24,308 bases of DNA. It comes from CAYOKT01 sp964404605 (GTDB lineage: Bacteria; Electryoneota; Electryoneia; Electryoneales; Electryoneaceae). The DNA is taken from the NCBI GenBank assembly GCA_964404605.1, contig CAYOKT010000042.1:1-24308 (forward strand), read 5' to 3'. The notes beneath the pieces are model-generated. The model was not told the DNA's origin. It searched no databases and saw only the letters and a program-made list of their open reading frames with translations. The stretch's first letter is position 1, and each line of letters begins with the position of its first letter. A program made the translations under genes and the position numbers. Of this stretch, positions 1-9,407 are shown piece by piece.

Positions 1-1
1 T

Positions 2-3000
2 GAGGGCGAGACCCCCGCCCAGGTGGCACCGGCCGACACGACCGCCCCCGCCGGACAGGAGGCGGGCGCGCAGGTTGAGGGCGCCGCTCCGGACACGACT
101 GCCGCCGCAGAAGTAGAGAGTGAGGTTCCCGCGCAGGCCCCGGCGGCCGACACGACCGCCGCCGTCCCCGCGGAGGAAGCCGCGGTCGACACCGCCGCAG
201 CGCAGGCGGGCGGCGCGGCGCCCGACACCGCGGGCGCGGTTGCGGGGGAGCAGCCCGCCGACACCACCGCCGCTGCTGCTGTTGACACCTCCGCTGTCGT
301 CGCCGCGGACACGTCCGCCGCTGTCGCCGACACGACGGCGAAGCAGGAGGCCGGTCCCCAGCCGTTGCTGAAAAGCGAGAGGATGTTGATCAACGCCATC
401 GACATCTTCACCAGCAACTTCCCCAAGGACCCGAAGACCCCCGACATGCTGATGCGCGGGGGGATGCTCTACTTCGACAAGAAGGACTACCCCCGTTCCC
501 GGGCGTATTTCGAGCACCTGATCGCGGACTACCCGGGCAGCAGTCACCTCGAAGAGGCGTACAAGGCCGTGATGGAGGGGTACTTCCAGAGCGGGGATTA
601 CGCCAACGCCGAGAAGGTCGCCGCACGGATCAAGGAGGCGGGCATCGGCGGCGAGCTGCTGGCGACCGCACGCACGCGGCAGGCGGAGTCCATCTTCCTC
701 TCCGCGAAGCAGACCAAGGAGAAGGGGAGCAAGCGTGATGCGGCGTTCAACTTCCGCCGCGCCGCCCTCGAGGTGCCCGATTATGAATTCGCCGATGGTT
801 CCCTGCTCGAATCCGGGATCACCTTCATGGAGATCGAGGACTGGCAGGAGGCGATCACCTCCTTCCGCCTGCTCGCGCACGGATACCCGAAGTCGGAGCA
901 TGTCGACAAGGCGTACTACAACATCGGGGTGATCTTCCAGGACAAGTTGCGGAACCCCGAGGAGGCCGCCGCCGCGTTCGACACTCTCGCCTTCCAGTAT
1001 CCCGAGTCGAAGTATGTCCAGGTCGCGCTCTCGCGGGCCTCGGCGAACTACATCGAGGCGGAGCGCTGGAGGGACGCCATCCGGATCAATGCGGAGTACG
1101 TGAAGCGCTTCCCCGATGCACCGGACACCAAGCAGTACCTGTTCGAGACCGCGGGCTTCTACCTCAAGCTCGGGGATGAGGCGAAGGCGACCCGTGTGTA
1201 TGGCGACTTCGCCCGCAAGTACCCCGAGGATCCCCGAACGGTGCAGGCTTACTTCGAGCAGGGGGACTTCTATCTCCAGCAGGGCGACCGCGAAGCCGCG
1301 CGGAAAGCCTTCGAGGGAACCCTCGCCACCCACAAGAGACTGGTTGAGAAGGGCGGTACCGGCTATCCGGAATACGCCTCGAAGGCCCTCGATCACCTGA
1401 CGGAGTGGAAGTTCGAGGAGTATGCCAAGATCCGTTACACCGGGTCGAAGGCCAGCCAGGAACGGGCCCGCGAGGAGAAGAAGCAGAAGCGTGAAGAGCT
1501 GATCAAGGATTACACGGAGTTGATTGCCCTCGGCCGGAAGGAGTCCTTCCGGGCCTATTACCGGATGGCGCAGCTCGATGAGCTGGTGGCCGATGCGGAG
1601 TGGACACGATCCCGTACCACGTCCACGGTTCCCGAATCGCTGGTCGCCCAGACCCAGCGCTTCGCCGATGACGCGATCGCCTTTTACAACGGCGCCATCG
1701 GGAGCTACAAGACCACTGAGCAGAAGCTGTTGGACGCGTACCGGATGATCCAGGGGATTCAGCGGGACCTCGACGCCCGTTATGATTCCCTGTCGGCCCA
1801 CATCGCCGTGTTGCAGAAGCGGGTGCTCGACCCGGCGCTCACCGCCGGACAGAAGGACACCCTCGAGACCGCCCTCGTGGACAGCCAGGAGGTGCTGAAC
1901 GACCTGAGCCAGCGGCAGAAGGACGTCCGGGAATCCATCGGGTTCGCCGTGGCGTTCCGTGACTCGGCGCGGATGAGAATCCCGGAGATCGTCCTGCAGA
2001 ACGCCGACATCCAGGAGGAGGCGACCCTCGCCTTCCTCGGTCTGCCGGATGTGGGGCAGCGCCGCCGTGACAAGATGACCTACCGGAACCTGGTGCTCAA
2101 GGAGCTGGTCCTGCCGCGGGTGCGCACGACGGTCGAGATGTACCTCGAGGCGATCACCACGGCGGACACGATCAAGGTGGAGGGGCCGTGGGCGGATATC
2201 GCACGCGGGAAGATCGTCCACCTCACCGACACGCTCTATTCCGAGTTCGATCGCAACCTCCAGCGGGCGATCAAGGAGGGGTACTCGTTCTATCTCACCG
2301 GGTACGAGTGGTTGTTGCGCCAGGAGGACGAGGAGGCCCGTGCGTACGGCCTGTACGTCGATGAGTTCCCCATGGAGATCCAGGACTTCCAGGACATCAT
2401 CGTCGACTTTGCCACCGGCGCGCAGGATATGATGTACCAGGTGCTCGGCCTCGCCGTGCAGGACACCGCGGGGTTGCCGGTGTATGAGCCGTTGGCGGAG
2501 AAAGCGCTGCAGGACGCCTGGAATACGGTCCAGCAGTTCGAGGCCTTCGGTGCGGCGGCGCTGAAGGCGAAGGCGCGGCATACGAAAAAGTTCGAGGAGA
2601 GCCTCCTCTACCTCGAGCAGGACGCCGTGGACCAGTATGACGTGATCGCGTTCAACTGGGACGAGAGCCTGCTGCGGGTTCTCGAGACGGCCTGGCAGAT
2701 TCCGGAGGATCTCGGCCTGCGCCCGCAGCCGTTGACGAACGAGTTCGCCCGGCGCCTGGTCCAGGCCGCGCCGACGACATATGCCTACCTGCTCGGGCTG
2801 AAGGAGACGGCCAACTATGTCGTCTCGGACACCACCTGGCTGGCGACGGCGGAGTTCGTGGACGGCTTCGAGACGGATACGGCTGATGTGAGTGTCTTCG
2901 TTCCCGCGATGGTCGCGGGCTTCCCCGAGCCGCTCGAGGTGGATTCGGTGGAGGGGGCGAACCCGGTCGCGATCGGGCTGTACACGATGGTCACCGACAC

Positions 3001-3772
3001 GATCGTGGTCGACACCCTCGTGATCGATACCAGCTATGTCGCCCCGCAGCCGGACACTCTCGGCGCGGACACGGTGGGCGCGGGGGAGCCCGGGGGCAGC
3101 CCGGCTTCAACCGACACCCTCGCCGCCGCGGCGGACACCGCCGCTGTCGGGGACACCCTCTCCCTGGCCGGGGAAACGGTGGATCTCGAGGCCGACACCC
3201 TGGCGGTGGATACCTTGGCGGCGGACACTCTGGCGGTCGACACCTTGGCGGTGGACACCAGCGCCGCGGAGACCGCGGTACCGCCCGGCTTCCGCCTCGA
3301 GCACCTGCTGCGCATCGGGGAGCGGCGGGAAGGCTACGAGACCGTCTTCTTCCGCAAGCAGTTCACCTCGGAGAACCGGATCACCTTCTCGGAGGTGTAC
3401 ATTACGGCGGATGACGATTATACTCTGTACGTGAACGGCGAGTATATCGCGGAGGACGAGCACGAGGACAGCACCGACTGGTCCCAGGTGGACACGTGGG
3501 AGATCACCGAGTTCGTCCACCGGGGCGAGAACCTGATCGCCGTCGAGCTGAACGATCCGGACAGGACCAGCGGCGGACTCTGGGTGCGGATCGTCTACAA
3601 CACGATCCCCGAGGTCTCGGAGGATATGCCGGTGGTTCTCCCGGGCGAAGAGGGGAGCACGGAGGTCGGCCAGCAGGAGCAGCAGGGCACCTTCGAGCAG
3701 CCGATCGAGGAGTTGCAGGAGACTCCCACCTATCCCACCGAGCCGGACACGACGGGCGGCGGCGGGGGGTAG
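2..3772 (+). CDS. Giant TPR-repeat envelope protein, 5' end outside window
   Basis: The frame is open to the left edge, so the true start lies upstream; the GTG at 23 is only the first internal start-like codon and lacks a ribosome site. About 1256 residues are visible. Bases 2-350 encode a low-complexity Ala/Pro/Thr/Asp tract with recurring ADTTA/VDTSA words. Bases about 375-1420 encode tandem TPR-like helices with the spacing of TolA-binding/YbgF-type repeats (for example YFEHLIADYPGSSHLEEAY). A charged, coiled-coil-prone stretch follows (about 1440-2000), then a helical region, a second DTLAV-rich tract (about 2990-3280) and a beta-rich terminal domain (about 3300-3620) with the words DDYTLYVNGEY and GENLIAVELN, typical of galactose-binding-like jelly-roll folds. 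The tail is Gln/Pro/Gly-rich. Placement before a TolQ/ExbD/TonB-like cluster suggests a periplasmic scaffold for that motor, as TPR proteins do in myxobacterial Agl/Glt systems; this is inference. The exact function is unknown. Confidence 0.85.
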   Translation, partial: EGETPAQVAPADTTAPAGQEAGAQVEGAAPDTTAAAEVESEVPAQAPAADTTAAVPAEEAAVDTAAAQAGGAAPDTAGAVAGEQPADTTAAAAVDTSAVVAADTSAAVADTTAKQEAGPQPLLKSERMLINAIDIFTSNFPKDPKTPDMLMRGGMLYFDKKDYPRSRAYFEHLIADYPGSSHLEEAYKAVMEGYFQSGDYANAEKVAARIKEAGIGGELLATARTRQAESIFLSAKQTKEKGSKRDAAFNFRRAALEVPDYEFADGSLLESGITFMEIEDWQEAITSFRLLAHGYPKSEHVDKAYYNIGVIFQDKLRNPEEAAAAFDTLAFQYPESKYVQVALSRASANYIEAERWRDAIRINAEYVKRFPDAPDTKQYLFETAGFYLKLGDEAKATRVYGDFARKYPEDPRTVQAYFEQGDFYLQQGDREAARKAFEGTLATHKRLVEKGGTGYPEYASKALDHLTEWKFEEYAKIRYTGSKASQERAREEKKQKREELIKDYTELIALGRKESFRAYYRMAQLDELVADAEWTRSRTTSTVPESLVAQTQRFADDAIAFYNGAIGSYKTTEQKLLDAYRMIQGIQRDLDARYDSLSAHIAVLQKRVLDPALTAGQKDTLETALVDSQEVLNDLSQRQKDVRESIGFAVAFRDSARMRIPEIVLQNADIQEEATLAFLGLPDVGQRRRDKMTYRNLVLKELVLPRVRTTVEMYLEAITTADTIKVEGPWADIARGKIVHLTDTLYSEFDRNLQRAIKEGYSFYLTGYEWLLRQEDEEARAYGLYVDEFPMEIQDFQDIIVDFATGAQDMMYQVLGLAVQDTAGLPVYEPLAEKALQDAWNTVQQFEAFGAAALKAKARHTKKFEESLLYLEQDAVDQYDVIAFNWDESLLRVLETAWQIPEDLGLRPQPLTNEFARRLVQAAPTTYAYLLGLKETANYVVSDTTWLATAEFVDGFETDTADVSVFVPAMVAGFPEPLEVDSVEGANPVAIGLYTMVTDTIVVDTLVIDTSYVAPQPDTLGADTVGAGEPGGSPASTDTLAAAADTAAVGDTLSLAGETVDLEADTLAVDTLAADTLAVDTLAVDTSAAETAVPPGFRLEHLLRIGERREGYETVFFRKQFTSENRITFSEVYITADDDYTLYVNGEYIAEDEHEDSTDWSQVDTWEITEFVHRGENLIAVELNDPDRTSGGLWVRIVYNTIPEVSEDMPVVLPGEEGSTEVGQQEQQGTFEQPIEELQETPTYPTEPDTTGGGGG
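3194..3268 (+). repeat. Five in-frame 15-bp tandem repeats
   Basis: Five consecutive 15-base units begin at 3194, 3209, 3224, 3239 and 3254, each starting GAC/GAT-AC and encoding DTLAV, DTLAA, DTLAV, DTLAV and DTSAA. They lie inside the TPR gene and form the core of its second low-complexity linker. Units differ mainly at third codon positions, so the peptide pattern rather than the DNA appears to be conserved. Confidence 0.9.
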
Positions 3773-3817
3773 GTTGCGGGATCTCGACGGAGAGGACGGG
3801 CGCGTGGGAAGGAAACG

Positions 3818-4162
3818 ATGATGGCGCCGCGAAAATACCTGGAGCGATTCGGCGGAGCCGCGCTGGTGCTCCTCCTGGCGCTGGCGTTTGCCCGGCCCGC
3901 CGCGGCGCAGCGGGGAAGCGATGAGCCGACCGGGCCGGTGCTGCGGCTGGAGGCGATCGAAATCCGGGGCGAAGTGTCTCTCCCCACGGCGATCATCAGC
4001 CTTTCGCGCAGGCGGCCGGTTTTCAAGCCGACCACGCTGGAAAAGGACATCAGCAGGGAAGGATTGAACTTCGACCTCGATCTGCTCAGACCCTCGGAGC
4101 AGGACCTGGTCCCGAAAAAGATGGACGACCTGAAAGCGCTTCTTGCAAAAGAGCGGAGGTAG
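3818..4162 (+). CDS. Small secreted protein of unknown function
   Basis: This is a 114-residue protein with a clear Sec signal: basic MMAPRKYLERF, a hydrophobic core (AALVLLLALAFA) and an ARPAAAQ cleavage region near residue 31. The mature part is about 85 residues with no cysteine and no second membrane segment. It begins with a beta-like stretch (LRLEAIEIRGEVSLP) and ends in a charged helix (MDDLKALLAKERR). The ATG at 3818 follows a purine-rich ribosome site (gggaagga, 3806-3813). It lies 45 bases after the TPR gene and before the ExbB gene, so it is probably a periplasmic accessory of the motor. I do not recognise a named family. Its last codons overlap the promoter of the downstream motor genes. 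Confidence 0.8.
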   Translation: MMAPRKYLERFGGAALVLLLALAFARPAAAQRGSDEPTGPVLRLEAIEIRGEVSLPTAIISLSRRRPVFKPTTLEKDISREGLNFDLDLLRPSEQDLVPKKMDDLKALLAKERR

Positions 4163-4171
4163 GCCTATATT
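4143..4171 (+). promoter_or_regulatory. Sigma-70-type promoter for the exbB-exbD-exbD-agmX genes
   Basis: TTGCAA (4143-4148) is separated by exactly 17 bases from TATATT (4166-4171). This is an excellent -35/-10 pair in GC-rich surroundings. The -35 lies inside the last codons of the small secreted protein gene. The expected transcription start near 4178 gives a leader of about 100 bases before the ExbB start. Confidence 0.65.
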
Positions 4172-4277
4172 TCGGCGGTCCTAAACCCCGCTTCCCTGTT
4201 CGCTTATTCCTGTTTCGACGACACATTTCGGTTGGGGGTAACCTCTTCAATCGGTCACGACGTAGGAGACGTTTGTT

Positions 4278-4919
4278 ATGGCCAGTGACTTTTTCCAGTC
4301 CTTCAATCCGGCGACACCCGGCTACCAGTTCATGTGGATTCTGCTGGCGATGTTTGTTTGGATGCTGGCGCTGGCAATCGAACGCTTGATTTCGATCTAT
4401 GGACGCGCCAATGTGAACGCGGTGCGTTTCATGAACGAAGTCAAGAAGATGGTGCAGGCCGGCGACTACAAAAAGGCGATCAACCTTTGCAAGTCCGCCG
4501 GTGCCCGGGCACTGCCGCGCGTGGTGTTGGCCGCCCTTGAGGAGGCGGAGAAGCGCGAGCTGATCGATTATCGCGCCGTGCAGAACGCCATCGATGAAAA
4601 GACGCTCGAGATCATCCCCGAGCTGCAGAAGCGCACGAACTTCCTCGCGATGATCGGTAATGTCTCCACCCTGACCGGGCTGATGGGAACGATCTTCGGT
4701 CTGATCGTATCGTTCAAGGCCGCGGGACAGGCCGGTGGCGGCACCGGTGAGCTGGCGCAGGGGATCTCGATTGCGATGATGACCACGCTTTCCGGTCTGA
4801 TCGTCGCGATCCCGGCAATCGTCCTCTACACCTTCATCAACACGAAGACGAATCGCATCATCGAGGACATCGACGAGCACTCGGTGAAGCTGATCCACCT
4901 GTTGACCGGCGGTCGATAA
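4278..4919 (+). CDS. MotA/TolQ/ExbB-family proton channel protein
   Basis: This 213-residue inner-membrane protein would form the pentameric stator channel that couples proton flow to movement of ExbD/TonB-like partners. Three hydrophobic segments are visible: about residues 18-38, 122-146 and 162-187, with a cytoplasmic loop between the first two (about 42-120). The second segment has GLMGTIFGL with the conserved polar Thr138. The third reads GISIAMMTTLSGL, keeping Thr170, but Ile165 occupies the place where ExbB/TolQ usually carry a Glu (GISEALxATxxGL). The ATG at 4278 has the ribosome site aggaga eight bases upstream. It is followed 18 bases later by the first ExbD gene. The family call is firm. 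Whether it drives transport, Tol-like envelope constriction or motility cannot be told from sequence, so I give no symbol. Confidence 0.93.
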   Translation: MASDFFQSFNPATPGYQFMWILLAMFVWMLALAIERLISIYGRANVNAVRFMNEVKKMVQAGDYKKAINLCKSAGARALPRVVLAALEEAEKRELIDYRAVQNAIDEKTLEIIPELQKRTNFLAMIGNVSTLTGLMGTIFGLIVSFKAAGQAGGGTGELAQGISIAMMTTLSGLIVAIPAIVLYTFINTKTNRIIEDIDEHSVKLIHLLTGGR

Positions 4920-4937
4920 GGAAGCGGAGGTCCGGTC

Positions 4938-5537
4938 GTGGCATTCAAACCCTCTGCCAAGCGCAAGGCGCTGGAAGAGAACGTCGAGCCGAACATCACG
5001 CCCATCATGAACCTGATGGTCGTGCTGATCCCGATGCTCCTCTCGGTCGCCCAGTTTGTGCAACTGTCGTTGCTGGAGTATTTGCCTCCTCCGATCGAGG
5101 ATGTTGCGAGCGAAGGCGGTGGCGGCGGTGAAGGCGGATCGGGCCCGGCGTTGATGGATCTGCTGGTCAATGTCGGTGACAACGGTTTCGAGGTCTCCCT
5201 GTTCGGCGACAACAAAGGGGAGAACTTCAAGGTGATCCCCAAGCTCCCGGACGGGTCGTACGATTTCGATGGGCTGCATGCCGAGCTGGTTCGGATCAAG
5301 ACCCAGATCGTCGGCCAGCCCATCGACGTGCAGGAGACGGAGGACCCACGCACCGGCAAGACCGTTCGCCGCGAAATCTTCAAGTATGAAGATGCGAACA
5401 AGATGAACGTCGCGGCGAAGGGGGATATCCCCTGGCAGTTCATCGTTCACGTGCTCGATGCCGCGCGGGATTATGAGGACGAGAACGGGGCCAAGAAACC
5501 GCTCTTCCCCTCCCCGCTGCTCGGACAGATTCAGTAA
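4938..5537 (+). CDS. ExbD/TolR-family protein with Asn in place of the proton-binding Asp
   Basis: This 199-residue protein has a short cytoplasmic N-terminus (about residues 1-20), one membrane helix (about 22-45) and a periplasmic domain, the ExbD/TolR layout. The helix begins NITPIMNLMVVLIPMLL; in ExbD/TolR this motif normally reads N-x-TPLVDVMLVL, with an Asp that carries protons. Here the aligned residue is Asn25. A Gly/Glu-rich linker (SEGGGGGEGGSG, about residues 56-67) precedes the periplasmic domain, which ends with IPWQFIVHVLDAARDY, the usual C-terminal amphipathic helix. It starts at GTG 4938 with a gcggagg ribosome site seven bases upstream. It probably forms a heteromeric pair with the second ExbD downstream, which keeps the Asp; that pairing is inferred from order and spacing only. 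Confidence 0.9.
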   Translation: MAFKPSAKRKALEENVEPNITPIMNLMVVLIPMLLSVAQFVQLSLLEYLPPPIEDVASEGGGGGEGGSGPALMDLLVNVGDNGFEVSLFGDNKGENFKVIPKLPDGSYDFDGLHAELVRIKTQIVGQPIDVQETEDPRTGKTVRREIFKYEDANKMNVAAKGDIPWQFIVHVLDAARDYEDENGAKKPLFPSPLLGQIQ

Positions 5538-5597
5538 CCTATCGTCCGCCGCGCCCCAGGCGGGGTACGGCGAAAAATTGAAGGTGAGGTTGACGCT

Positions 5598-6095
5598 ATG
5601 GCGTTTGCCCCTTCCAAGCGCAGGCGGCTCAAGGTCCAGAAAGAGGCGACGGTGAGCTTGAACTCGATGATGGACATGATGACCATCATCCTCCTCTTCC
5701 TGCTCAAGTCGTATTCGACGACCGGGGCCCTGATCAAGCCGGCGATTCCGAACCTGCCGAAATCCACGGTGCAGACTGAGCCGAAGCGGGTCCTCGGCCT
5801 GATTCTCTCCGAACAGGGGCTGTTCCACGATGTGGAGGGGGAGCAGAAGCCCCTGGTCACCGCGGTTGACGAGTTGGCCTCGGAAGAGGAGTTGATCATG
5901 CCGTCCCTCGAGGCGTTCCTCCTCGACCGGCAGGAGCTGGACCGTCAGCTTGGAAAGAAGGTCACCGAGGAGATGACCTTGCAGGCGGCGGACAATATCC
6001 CATATTCGTGGATCCTGAAGGTCGTGCAGACCGCCGCGAGCGTGGATTTCATCAAGTTCGACTTTGTTGTCATCAAGACAACGGAAGGCGCTTAG
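5598..6095 (+). CDS. Second ExbD/TolR-family protein
   Basis: This 165-residue biopolymer-transport protein has a basic cytoplasmic N-terminus (MAFAPSKRRRLK), one membrane helix (about residues 20-45, SLNSMMDMMTIILLFLLK) and a periplasmic domain ending with IPYSWILKVVQTAASV, the family's closing helix. Asp26 lies at the position of the functional Asp of TolR/ExbD, so this copy should be the proton-coupled subunit. It shares the MAF-PS start and IP-W/S-I closing motif with the gene before it, so the pair probably arose by duplication followed by divergence. The ATG at 5598 is preceded by aaggtgagg with eight bases spacing. The stop codon overlaps the ribosome site of the next gene, which points to translational coupling. 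Confidence 0.92.
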   Translation: MAFAPSKRRRLKVQKEATVSLNSMMDMMTIILLFLLKSYSTTGALIKPAIPNLPKSTVQTEPKRVLGLILSEQGLFHDVEGEQKPLVTAVDELASEEELIMPSLEAFLLDRQELDRQLGKKVTEEMTLQAADNIPYSWILKVVQTAASVDFIKFDFVVIKTTEGA

Positions 6096-6103
6096 GAGGT
6101 CTT

Positions 6104-7066
6104 GTGGCTCAGTTGGCCGGCTTCCCGAAGGAGCTGAATCACCACTTCACGGACAGCATTGACCGCCTGTTCATGACCACCATGTTGGTCACGTCTCTGG
6201 TCTTCTTCCCGCTGTTGTTCTACCTCCAGTCTCTGCCTCCCAAGGATCTTACGGACGAGCAGTTGAAGAAGTACCTCCAGGTGATCTACAAGGTGGAGCC
6301 GGAAAAGCAGATCGTCAAGAAGGTCGAGAAGAAGACGGCGGCGAAGGCGCGCAAGGTCGAGGCGACAGAGGTTGTACAGCAGACCGTCGAGCAGAAAAAA
6401 GAGCGGCGCAAGACTCAGCGGGCGGCGCGTGAAGCCCGCCGCGCCAAGGCCCAGGCGGCCGCTCGATCCACGGGTATCTTCGCTGCGGCCGGGGCGCTTT
6501 CCTCCGGGCGTGGAGGAGGCGGCCGCGGCCGCGTCGGCAAGACCCTCGGCGGCGGCGGTCTCGGCGGTGTGAATGTCGGAAGCCTCTCCGGCCTCGCCAC
6601 CGGGACGGATATCGGCAAGGTCGAGAAGCTGCGCGGCGGCGGGGCGATCACCGAGGGCGCGGGGGACATCGATGTCACCCAGCTCTCCCTCGAGGAGATC
6701 GACCTGATTCTGGAGGGCTCCACGGTCGAGGTCGAGGAGATTCCCGAGGTCCGCGGGGCGGCGGCGAGCGCGACTTCGCGCAGCGGCGAGGCGATCATGG
6801 CGGTGATCTCCGCTGAATCCAACCGCCTGAAGAACTGTTACAACACGCAGAAAAAGAAGGATCCGAACCTCCGCGGCAAGGTGACCTTGCAGTACACGAT
6901 CAAGGCGGACGGCTCGGTGCAGCGGGTGCGCGTCAGGAACAGCCAGTGGACCAACCCCGCCCTCGGGCGCCGGGTCGAGAGCTGCCTGCGCCAGCGGGTG
7001 GCGCGCTGGAAGTTCGACCCCGCCAAGGGGGACGTGACCACGGAGTTCCCGCTGATCTTCACCTGA
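6104..7066 (+). CDS. TonB-like protein with AgmX/PglI C-terminal domain
   Basis: This 320-residue protein spans the inner membrane once (about residues 22-42, LFMTTMLVTSLVFFPLLFYL). It then has a Lys/Ala/Arg-rich helical stretch (about 65-125), a Gly-rich flexible segment (about 128-175) and a C-terminal domain (about 230-320). That domain carries NCYNTQKKKDPNLRGKVTL, then IKADGSVQRVRV, ESCLRQRVARWKF and FPLIF. This is the AgmX/PglI pattern seen in myxobacterial gliding and related proteins, with its two cysteines. By analogy with TonB/TolA it would transmit ExbB/ExbD motion to outer parts of the envelope. I chose GTG 6104 because the aggaggt ribosome site (6094-6100) lies just before it and the protein then starts with a normal cytoplasmic tail. 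A frame open further upstream overlaps the ExbD gene and is not plausible. Confidence 0.9.
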   Translation: MAQLAGFPKELNHHFTDSIDRLFMTTMLVTSLVFFPLLFYLQSLPPKDLTDEQLKKYLQVIYKVEPEKQIVKKVEKKTAAKARKVEATEVVQQTVEQKKERRKTQRAAREARRAKAQAAARSTGIFAAAGALSSGRGGGGRGRVGKTLGGGGLGGVNVGSLSGLATGTDIGKVEKLRGGGAITEGAGDIDVTQLSLEEIDLILEGSTVEVEEIPEVRGAAASATSRSGEAIMAVISAESNRLKNCYNTQKKKDPNLRGKVTLQYTIKADGSVQRVRVRNSQWTNPALGRRVESCLRQRVARWKFDPAKGDVTTEFPLIFT

Positions 7067-7095
7067 TTCGTTGACCGGCCGGACGGCGAGTTTTC

Positions 7096-7132
7096 AGGGC
7101 CCTCGCGAGCGAACGCCGCGAAGGCCCTTTTT
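7096..7132 (+). terminator. Intrinsic terminator after the motor genes, just before aspS
   Basis: Arms 7096-7107 and 7117-7128 pair over 12 positions with one mismatch around a 9-base loop. The right arm ends in T7128, and T7128-7132 form a run of five T. It lies 30 bases after the AgmX-like gene and only 19 bases before the aspS start, so it could also attenuate aspS transcription. Confidence 0.85.
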
Positions 7133-7151
7133 CACAACTTCTGAGGCGGCT

Positions 7152-8927
<1,776 letters not shown>

Positions 8928-8964
8928 CGGAAGTTCAGCGAGCCGAGGGGCATGGCGTGAGCCC

Positions 8965-8994
8965 TTGACTTCTCGAAGCTTGCGCCCCTACCTT
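8965..8994 (+). promoter_or_regulatory. Sigma-70-type promoter for the lipoprotein-LysM pair
   Basis: TTGACT (8965-8970) is separated by 18 bases from TACCTT (8989-8994). The predicted start near 9001 leaves a leader of about 98 bases before the lipoprotein ATG. The same layout (TTGACT, 18 bases, TAGCTT) precedes the metalloregulator gene. Confidence 0.6.
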
Positions 8995-9098
8995 TGTACC
9001 GAAAAAGTGCGAGCCGGGTTCGGTGGCGGAGTGGGTCCGGGAGGAATGCCGCCGAAGACCGGGAGGGTGGATTGTTCCAGTGAACAGGCGAGGGTAGA

Positions 9099-9407
9099 AT
9101 GATCCGACGTAAAGCCCGGTGGGTTGCAGGGGTGATTACGGTCGCTCTCGCACTGGCGTTCATCGGCGCAGGATGCACCAAGTACGCCAGCGAGGAGGAC
9201 CTGAAAAACCTCGATACCCAGAAACAGGCTGCTCTCTCCGCTGAGAAGAAGGTGGGTGAGCTGAAGAAGGAGAAAGCCGCCCTCGAGAGTCAGAAGGCCC
9301 AGAAGGAGAATGAGCTGGGCCAGGCTGAGGCCGAGAAGGCAAAGGTCGAGCAGCGCCTCGCGGAGGAGAGCGGCGGGGCGGGCCAGGAGATGGAGGGCGA
9401 TCAATGA
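9099..9407 (+). CDS. Small coiled-coil lipoprotein
   Basis: This 102-residue protein has a lipoprotein signal: basic MIRRKAR, a hydrophobic core (VAGVITVALALAF) and lipobox IGAGC with Cys26 as the lipid site. The mature 77 residues are almost wholly charged Lys/Glu/Ala/Gln heptads (about 35-92, KKVGELKKEKAALESQKAQK), predicted to form one long coiled coil, ending in a short Gly/Glu tail. It is reminiscent of Lpp-like rods, but it lacks the C-terminal Lys that Lpp uses for peptidoglycan linkage (it ends EGDQ). The ATG follows cgaggg. The stop overlaps the start of the LysM gene (ATGA at 9404-9407), so the two are translationally coupled and probably act together at the envelope. No named family recognised. 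Confidence 0.85.
   Translation: MIRRKARWVAGVITVALALAFIGAGCTKYASEEDLKNLDTQKQAALSAEKKVGELKKEKAALESQKAQKENELGQAEAEKAKVEQRLAEESGGAGQEMEGDQ

Noticed and set aside
4086..5828. 580-codon antisense frame opposite the ExbB and ExbD genes
   Set aside because: Composition is Arg/His/Leu/Asp-rich without domain pattern; the plus strand carries clear membrane proteins with ribosome sites.
7071..7151. Upstream ATG for aspS at 7071, and TTGACC at 7071 as an aspS promoter
   Set aside because: The extension would encode the terminator hairpin and is not part of the AspS family; the TTGACC has no acceptable -10 at 16-18 bases.
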